A DNA stretch of 5,395 nucleotides from Chloroflexi bacterium RBG_16_64_32 (lineage in GTDB: Bacteria > Chloroflexota > Dehalococcoidia > SM23-28-2 > RBG-16-64-32), in assembly GCA_001795235.1 (NCBI GenBank), contig MGNZ01000016.1:1-5395 (forward strand). Reading direction: 5' to 3'. Positions 1-5,395 of the stretch are shown here, one piece after another. A program made the position numbers and the translations under genes. The notes below the pieces were generated by a model that worked only from the letters and a program-made list of their open reading frames with translations, searched no databases and was not told the DNA's origin. The first letter of the stretch is position 1, and the number at the start of each line of letters is the position of its first letter.

Positions 1-88
1 TCGACAGGCTCAGGGCAGGCTCCTTCGACAGGCTCAGGGCAGGCTCCTTCGACAGGCTCAGGGCAGGCTCCTTCGACAGGCTCAGGGC
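1..88 (+). repeat. 24-bp direct tandem repeat array, cut by window edge
   Basis: Three identical 24-bp units lie at 1-24, 25-48 and 49-72, each beginning TCGACAGGCTCAGGGC, followed by the first 16 bp of a fourth unit at 73-88. Each unit holds CAGGCTC twice, 11 bp apart. The array starts at the first base of the window, so its full length is unknown. Because 24 is a multiple of three, the frame of the downstream dGTPase-like gene stays open through every unit and would read the octapeptide STGSGQAP repeatedly. Similar TTCGACAGGCTCAGGG-type repeats are, from memory, scattered between genes in several bacterial groups, so this may be an expanded dispersed repeat. The repeat itself is certain; its role is not. 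Confidence 0.97.
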
Positions 89-1149
89 GAGACCTGAGCG
101 CAGTCCGCCAACGCCTGGAGGAGCGCGAGCGGCTGCTCTCGCCGCACGCGGCGAAAAGCTTCGAGAGCCGGGGCCGGGAGACGCCGGAGGAGCCGTCGCC
201 GGTGCGGACGGAGTTCCAGCGGGACCGGGACCGCATCCTCCACTCCAAGGCGTTCCGGCGGCTGAAGCACAAGACGCAGGTGTTCATCGCTCCCGTGGGC
301 GACCACTTCGTGACGCGGCTGACCCATACGCTGGAGGTGGCGCAGATCGGGCGCACGATAACGCGGGCGCTGAACCTGAACGAGGACCTGGCCGAGGCGG
401 CGGCGCTGGGGCATGACCTGGGACACCCTCCGTTCGGGCACGCCGGCGAGCAGGCGCTCGCGGACGAGCTGCGATCGCTCCGGGGCAGCGCTGAGGCCGG
501 GCCACCGCCGGAGGGGTTTCGGCACGCTGAGCAGAGCCTGCGGGTGGTGGACACGCTGGAGCGGCTGAACCTGACGTGGGAGGTGCGCGACGCTATCGTC
601 AACAGCTCAAAGGCGCGGGAGGACATCCTGGCGGAAGGCTACGGGACGGCGGCGACGCTGGAAGGGCGGATCGTGAAGGTGGCAGACGCGGTAGCCTACA
701 TCAACCACGACATAGGGGACGCGATGCGTGCGGGCATAATCGCCGAAGAGGAGCTGCCGCCGGAGGTCACGCAGACGTTGGGAGACCGCCATTCGCAGCG
801 CATCGACACGTTGGTAAAGGATGTTGTAGAGTACTCCTGGTCGGCGACAGGTCTGGGCGAAGGGCCGGCCCGCATCGGCATGAGCGAGGGGGTGCTGGCG
901 GCGGCCAACATCCTGCGCGAGTTTATGTTCCAACGGGTGTACCTGTGGGAGGGACGGCGCGAGGAGGCGGATCGCGCGAAGGAGGCGGTCCGATTCCTAT
1001 TTCGTTACTATCTCGCGCGGCCTGAGGAGATCGCGAGCGACTTCGTCATCGCCTCGGACCCGCCATGGCGCCGGGTGGCGGATTACGTTGCGGGGATGAC
1101 TGACAGGTTCGCCCTGGACGCGGCGGCGCGGCTGGGGCTGCGGGCATAG
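1..1149 (+). CDS. dgt: dGTPase-like HD-domain dNTP triphosphohydrolase, 5' partial
   Basis: Members of this family hydrolyse dNTPs to the deoxynucleoside and triphosphate in the cytosol and so adjust the dNTP pool. Numbered from GTG 202, the HD metal site is visible: His42 in RLTHT, His71-Asp72 in GHDLGH and Asp162 in VADAVAY. Other family marks are an RTEFQRDRDRILHSKAFRRL start, HAEQSLRVV near 108-116 and the C-terminal DYVAGMTDRFAL. The first usual start codon in the window is GTG 202, but the family N-terminus (LEERERLLSPHAAKSFESRG, codons 115-174) is encoded upstream of it, as in the Thermus dNTPase as I remember it. I therefore treat the gene as open to the left edge. No ATG, GTG or TTG occurs in frame before 202, and the frame runs through the 24-bp repeats. 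The true start is either outside the window or was disturbed by the repeat. Substrate preference cannot be read from sequence. The gene ends 192 bp before dnaG. Confidence 0.93.
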   Translation, partial: STGSGQAPSTGSGQAPSTGSGQAPSTGSGRDLSAVRQRLEERERLLSPHAAKSFESRGRETPEEPSPVRTEFQRDRDRILHSKAFRRLKHKTQVFIAPVGDHFVTRLTHTLEVAQIGRTITRALNLNEDLAEAAALGHDLGHPPFGHAGEQALADELRSLRGSAEAGPPPEGFRHAEQSLRVVDTLERLNLTWEVRDAIVNSSKAREDILAEGYGTAATLEGRIVKVADAVAYINHDIGDAMRAGIIAEEELPPEVTQTLGDRHSQRIDTLVKDVVEYSWSATGLGEGPARIGMSEGVLAAANILREFMFQRVYLWEGRREEADRAKEAVRFLFRYYLARPEEIASDFVIASDPPWRRVADYVAGMTDRFALDAAARLGLRA

Positions 1150-1195
1150 TGGGCGAGACTCTGCAAGGGCGAAACATATTTTCTAATACCGTAAC

Positions 1196-1222
1196 TTTTC
1201 AGCCGCTGTTTTGTTCTATAAT
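1196..1222 (+). promoter_or_regulatory. Candidate sigma-70 promoter for dnaG-rpoD
   Basis: A perfect -10 box TATAAT is at 1217-1222. The best -35 is TTTTCA at 1196-1201 (4 of 6 matches), with a short 15-bp spacer. The box lies in the only AT-rich dip between dgt and dnaG. An imperfect inverted repeat, agccg at 1201-1205 and cggct at 1234-1238, flanks the -10 box and could be a repressor site, but this is speculative. Confidence 0.5.
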
Positions 1223-1239
1223 GTGGAAGTCAACGGCTG

Positions 1240-1248
1240 TGGTAAAAT
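1240..1248 (+). promoter_or_regulatory. Candidate extended -10 promoter element upstream of dnaG
   Basis: TGGTAAAAT at 1240-1248 fits the extended -10 form TGnTAtaaT with one change in the hexamer. No good -35 lies at the usual distance, which extended -10 promoters tolerate. If used, transcription would begin near 1255, leaving a leader of about 85 nt before dnaG. It may be an alternative to the TATAAT box just upstream. Confidence 0.35.
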
Positions 1249-1341
1249 ACGTGCTCCAGGTGGCGGGCTACCAGACGCTGCTAGGGCCCAGCGTACTGAC
1301 CGGACGGTTTTCCTCGTGGAGGTAGGGCAGACGCCAGGGCG

Positions 1342-3244
1342 ATGAACGAAATAGAGGAGGTCAAGGCACGGCTGGACATAGCTGACGTCGTCGGTCAGTA
1401 TGTCCAGCTCCAGCGGGCAGGCCGAAGCTACAAGGCGCCGTGCCCTTTCCATAGCGAAAAAACACCGTCCTTCTTCGTCTCTCCTGACAGACAAAGCTGG
1501 CACTGCTTCGGCGCCTGTGGCACGGGCGGAGATGTGTTCTCCTTCGTCATGCGCAGAGAGGGGATCGAGTTCAGCGAGGCGCTGGGAGTGCTCGCTGCCC
1601 GTGCGGGTGTCGCTCTGCCCGAACGCCAGCGCCGGCCGGAGGAAGAGCGCGAGCGGGAACGGTCGTACGCGGCCAACGAGGCGGCCGCCCGCTGGTATCA
1701 CGAGCTGCTGGTGAGCGGCGATCCAGGCAAGGCCGCGCGGGAGTACATACAGGGGCGCGGGGTCGACGAGCCCACAGCGGAGGCGTTTCTCGTGGGGTTC
1801 AGCCCGCCATCCTGGGAAGCGACCCGGGAGCAACTCCGCGAACGAGGCTTCTCCGACGCCGAGCTGCTCAGCGCCGGCCTCCTCGTCGAGGGAGACAAGG
1901 GGCTCCACGACCGTTTCCGGGGGCGGCTAATGTTCCCGATCCGGGATGCGCGAGGCCGGTTCGTCGGTTTCGGGGCGCGGGCCCTGGACGACAGCGTACC
2001 GAAATACTTGAACACTGCGCAGACGGCAACGTTTGACAAGGGTAGTATGCTATACGCCCTTGAGCGCGCCCAGGACGGCATCCGTCGCGAAGGCTGCGCC
2101 GTAATCGTAGAAGGGTATATGGACGCGATCGCCTGTCACCAGCGCGGATTCGACAACGCGGTGGCGACGATGGGAACGTCGCTGACGGAACGGCAGGTCC
2201 GCCTGCTGAAACGTCAGACAGGTAACATAGTGCTGGCGCTGGACGCGGACGCGGCGGGCAGCGAGGCGGCGCTTCGGGGGCACGAGGTGGTGGATGAGGC
2301 GATGAGACAGGGTTCAGACCGGGAGACGGTGCCGGTGTTGACCTGGCGGGGCCTCGTGCGCTACCAGGACGCGGCGTCAGTGGACCTCAGGGTAGCGGTG
2401 CTGCCTGAAGGCAGCGACCCCGACGACGTCATCCAGTCCGATCCGGCGGCCTGGCGGGAGCTAATAGCGGCAGCGCGGCCGGTACTGGACTACCGGTTCG
2501 ACGCTGTGGCGACGAGACATGACTTATCGATGCCCCGGGGAAGGTCGGAGGCAGTGCAGGAGCTGCTGCCGCTGCTGGAGCCGATAACGGACGCTGTTGT
2601 GCGGGCGCACTACCTTCAGCGGCTCTCCCGCCTTTCACTGGTGAGAGAGGCTGAGCTATCGCGCATGGTGAGCCGCCGTCGCGGAAGCAGGCGGCCGCCC
2701 GTATCGGATATGGAGACGCCGTCGTTAGATAATGCGCGGGGTGATACCCGGCGGGAGGGGTTCCTACTGGCCCTGCTCCTGCGGTTTCCGCACTTGCGGG
2801 AAGCAGGTCTGGAGTTTCCGGACGTGCTGCTCACCGAGAGCGAAAACCGCGAGGTGCTGGCGGCATGGAAGCGGTGTCCAGAGTTAGATGTGGTAAAGAA
2901 TTCGCTTCCGGAGGAACTGAACGGGTATCTGGAGCGTCTAGTAGACTGGAGGCTACCGAAATACGCCGTAAAGGAGGCGGAGGCCGCGCTGTTGGACTGC
3001 CGCCAGCGACTCGAGCGGCGTCAGGTGGAAGCCGAGAAGCAGATGACGGCGGCGCTGCTGGCGGCGACAGAGGAAGAGCTGGGCGCCTCATCCCTGGTGG
3101 AGGCCGTAGTTTCCGACACTGAAGACGCGGATGAGACGGTGAGGGAAGCGGTCAACCTTCACCGGAGAGACCTGGAGACCGGACTTAGACTGCACGGAAA
3201 GGAAGGGAACGTTGAGGGCGGCGGAGCCGCCAAGACGACTGTCA

Positions 3245-3252
<8 letters not shown>
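1342..3252 (+). CDS. dnaG: DNA primase DnaG
   Basis: DnaG makes the short RNA primers for leading and lagging strand replication, working with the replicative helicase DnaB. The 636-residue length is normal for the family. The N-terminal zinc-binding domain shows Cys34, His37 (CPFH), Cys55 and Cys59; the last pair is spaced CFGAC rather than the usual CFGC. The RNA polymerase core has RFRGRLMFPI at 191-200, GFGARAL at 209-215 and KYLNT at 221-225. The TOPRIM domain has VIVEGYMD at 254-261 (catalytic Glu257) and LDADAAG at 300-306. About 25 extra residues (roughly 325-350) come before the LPEGSDPDDVI motif at 354-364. The C-terminal part, from about 465, is weakly conserved, charged and alpha-helical, as expected for the DnaB-binding domain. 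ATG 1342 places MNEIEEVKARLDIADVVGQY exactly where the family starts, and a stop at 1297-1299 limits longer forms. No strong ribosome site is close. The 3' end overlaps the start of rpoD. Confidence 0.98.
3200..3214 (+). promoter_or_regulatory. Possible ribosome binding site and alternative TTG start for rpoD
   Basis: AGGAAGGG at 3200-3207 lies 4 nt before a TTG at 3212 that is in frame with rpoD. This is the best Shine-Dalgarno-like site near the gene, while ATG 3245 has none within 20 nt. The alternative would add MRAAEPPRRLS to the protein and lengthen the overlap with dnaG to 41 bp. The sigma factor N-terminus is poorly conserved, so homology does not settle the choice. Confidence 0.35.
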
Positions 3253-4810
<1,558 letters not shown>

Positions 4811-4822
4811 AGTCACCACGCC

Positions 4823-5032
4823 ATGAAGTTCCTGGTGACACTTGAGAAGGACGAAGACGGGTACTACGTTACCGAATGCCCATCGTTGCCGGGCTGTGTG
4901 AGCCAAGGGCAGACGCCGGAAGAAGCGCTGGCCAATATCCGGGAAGCGATCGAAGGGATCCTTGAGTTGCGGCTGAGGAAGGGCTTGCCCGTACCGGCCG
5001 TGGAAGTATCAGAGATCGAGGTCGCCGTGTAG
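4823..5032 (+). CDS. hicB: HicB-family antitoxin
   Basis: HicB antitoxins bind and block their partner HicA, an mRNA-cutting toxin. The 69-residue protein has the usual small HicB fold signature: KFLVTLEKDEDGYYVTECPS forms the first beta strands, then LPGCVSQGQTPEEALANIRE, in which the GC-x-SQG-x-T-x-EEA pattern is the family hallmark, followed by a helix with EAIEGILELR and a short strand at the C-terminus (VEVSEIEVAV). There is no room for the helix-turn-helix or ribbon-helix-helix DNA-binding domain found in longer HicB proteins, so direct self-repression is doubtful. ATG 4823 lies 12 nt after the rpoD stop with no clear ribosome site of its own; the GGAG at 4804-4807 is 15 nt away. Translation may depend on ribosomes finishing rpoD. 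About 26% of codons end in A or T by hand count, far more than the end of rpoD. The hicA partner follows with a 1-nt overlap. Confidence 0.9.
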   Translation: MKFLVTLEKDEDGYYVTECPSLPGCVSQGQTPEEALANIREAIEGILELRLRKGLPVPAVEVSEIEVAV

Positions 5033-5256
5033 TGAGGCTTCCGCAAGTGTCGGGGCGGGACGCGGCGCGTGTCTTCGAGCGCGCCGGTTTTGTTTTCGAT
5101 CACCAACGAGGCAGTCACATGATCTACTACCGAGAGGCGGATGGCAGACACCTATCGATTCCCGACCATCGGGAGCTAGGACGGGGGCTCCTCCGAAAAC
5201 TCATCAGGCAGGCAGGTCTGACGCCGGAATCGTTTGTCCGCCTGCGGCGGGAATGA
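5032..5256 (+). CDS. hicA: HicA-family mRNA interferase toxin (YcfA-like)
   Basis: HicA toxins are small proteins with a double-stranded-RNA-binding-like fold that cleave mRNA, using a conserved histidine. The 74-residue protein fits the family in size and order of elements: VSGRDAARVFERAGFVFDHQ gives the first helix and strand, RGSHMIYYRE carries the catalytic His29 in the G-S-H motif, then the strand HLSIPDH and the end helix LGRGLLRKLIRQAGLTPESF. The start is GTG 5032, which shares its first G with the hicB stop (TAGTG), so the pair is translationally coupled; GAGGT at 5018-5022, 9 nt upstream, is a fair ribosome site. The antitoxin-first order is seen in many hicBA pairs. The reading frame is intact, His29 is present and the toxin therefore looks active. 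About 34% of codons end in A or T, the highest of the genes I counted here, in line with later acquisition. Confidence 0.92.
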   Translation: MRLPQVSGRDAARVFERAGFVFDHQRGSHMIYYREADGRHLSIPDHRELGRGLLRKLIRQAGLTPESFVRLRRE

Positions 5257-5258
5257 AG

Positions 5259-5280
5259 AGCGCGCGCTGGCGGCGCGCCT
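5259..5280 (+). terminator. GC-rich hairpin after hicA, possible weak terminator
   Basis: GCGCGC at 5262-5267 pairs with GCGCGC at 5273-5278 around a 5-nt loop, and AG at 5259-5260 can pair with CT at 5279-5280 across a one-base bulge. It begins 3 nt after the hicA stop, where a terminator would be expected. No T-run follows, so it does not meet the usual rule for an intrinsic terminator. It may instead slow decay from the 3' end. Confidence 0.35.
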
Positions 5281-5323
5281 GGAGCTGACTCCCTGCAAGA
5301 TTGCTCGAATTAGCGGCAAGCAA

Positions 5324-5340
5324 GGTTAGTCGCACTAGCC
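5324..5340. other. Short stem-loop in the 3' non-coding region
   Basis: GGTTAGT at 5324-5330 can pair with ACTAGCC at 5334-5340 around a CGC loop, giving seven pairs of which one is a U-G wobble. It sits directly before the TTGACA at 5342. No T-run follows. It could be part of a terminator, an operator or chance; I have no basis to choose. Confidence 0.3.
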
Positions 5341-5395
5341 CTTGACACAAAGTTGATGTCTAGGATCCTGCGGAAGCCTCTGGAAGAAGTCGCAG

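Larger units (their letters stand above)
1150..1341. other. Intergenic region upstream of dnaG
   Basis: This 192-bp gap is clearly more AT-rich than its neighbours around 1170-1250. It contains two promoter-like -10 elements, an imperfect inverted repeat around the first of them, and a 6-bp stem (acgctg at 1275-1280 with cagcgt at 1289-1294, 8-nt loop) that would lie in the dnaG leader. A GGAGGT sits at 1318-1323, 18 nt before the dnaG ATG, which is too far for a normal ribosome binding site. I see no clear terminator for the upstream gene. Confidence 0.7.
5257..5395. other. Non-coding 3' end of window with small hairpins
   Basis: No gene is recognised in these 139 bases. They contain a GC-rich hairpin just after hicA, a 4-bp stem (ggag 5281-5284, ctcc 5289-5292), a 7-bp stem at 5324-5340 and a TTGACA at 5342-5347 that matches a -35 box, but no -10 box stands at the proper distance (TAGGAT at 5361-5366 is only 13 bp away). 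CTGCG at 5368-5372 could pair with CGCAG at the very end. No tRNA signature is visible. Confidence 0.6.

Noticed and set aside
1..88. A CRISPR array as the explanation for the repeats.
   Set aside because: The 24-bp units are directly adjacent with no unique spacers, and no cas gene is present.
82..525. A 147-codon minus-strand open frame that ends in the tandem repeat.
   Set aside because: It runs opposite the conserved part of dgt, and its product is arginine/leucine-rich with no known motif.
1318..1323. GGAGGT as the ribosome binding site of dnaG.
   Set aside because: It is 18 nt before the ATG, beyond the usual 5-10 nt, and the frame upstream of ATG 1342 offers no other start closer to it.
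1221..1325. A 34-codon open frame (MWKSTAVVKYVLQ...) between dgt and dnaG, which could be a leader peptide.
   Set aside because: Its ATG overlaps the TATAAT box, it has no ribosome site, and the product resembles nothing I know. The internal GTG at 1239 is no better supported.
1216..1908. A 230-codon open frame on the minus strand opposite the start of dnaG.
   Set aside because: It lies antisense to the conserved zinc and core domains of dnaG, and its product shows no recognisable domain; long antisense frames are usual in GC-rich genes.
5342..5366. A promoter formed by TTGACA at 5342-5347 and TAGGAT at 5361-5366.
   Set aside because: The spacer is 13 bp, too short for a normal sigma-70 promoter, and the -10 match is 4 of 6.

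Overview
This is a GC-rich bacterial window carrying housekeeping genes for nucleotide control, replication priming and transcription initiation, followed by a small toxin-antitoxin pair. All recognisable genes lie on the + strand. The gene order (dNTPase-like HD protein, DnaG primase, primary sigma factor), the high GC, a primase zinc motif written CFGACG instead of CFGCG, and the wording of the sigma factor core suggest a Chloroflexota genome, probably near Dehalococcoidia. That placement is an inference from remembered family features and was not tested by a search.

Layout. Positions 1-88 hold a tandem array of a 24-bp unit, three full copies and a 16-bp partial copy, cut by the window edge. 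The array is in the same open frame as the dGTPase-like gene that follows and ends at 1149. The conserved N-terminus of that enzyme begins right after the array, and the window contains no ATG, GTG or TTG upstream of it in frame. Positions 1150-1341 are an AT-richer intergenic stretch with one good -10 box, one extended -10 box and an imperfect inverted repeat. dnaG (1342-3252) follows and overlaps the start of the sigma factor gene rpoD (to 4810). Twelve bases after rpoD come hicB (4823-5032) and hicA (5032-5256), which overlap by one base. The last 139 bases are non-coding and hold small hairpins.

How the genes fit together. DnaG makes RNA primers and RpoD directs RNA polymerase to housekeeping promoters, so dnaG-rpoD is a version of the macromolecular synthesis operon. 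The dGTPase-like protein probably adjusts the dNTP pool and may be transcribed separately, since a promoter-like region sits between it and dnaG. The HicBA pair is packed against rpoD with no obvious promoter or terminator between them, so it may be read through from the dnaG-rpoD transcript. Codon third positions support a separate history for hicBA: by hand count about 26% (hicB) and 34% (hicA) of codons end in A or T, against about 5% in the last 160 codons of rpoD.

I found no clearly new multi-gene system. The most unusual points are the in-frame octapeptide-coding repeat before the dGTPase-like domain, the toxin-antitoxin pair attached to the primase-sigma operon, and a sharp change of codon use inside rpoD.
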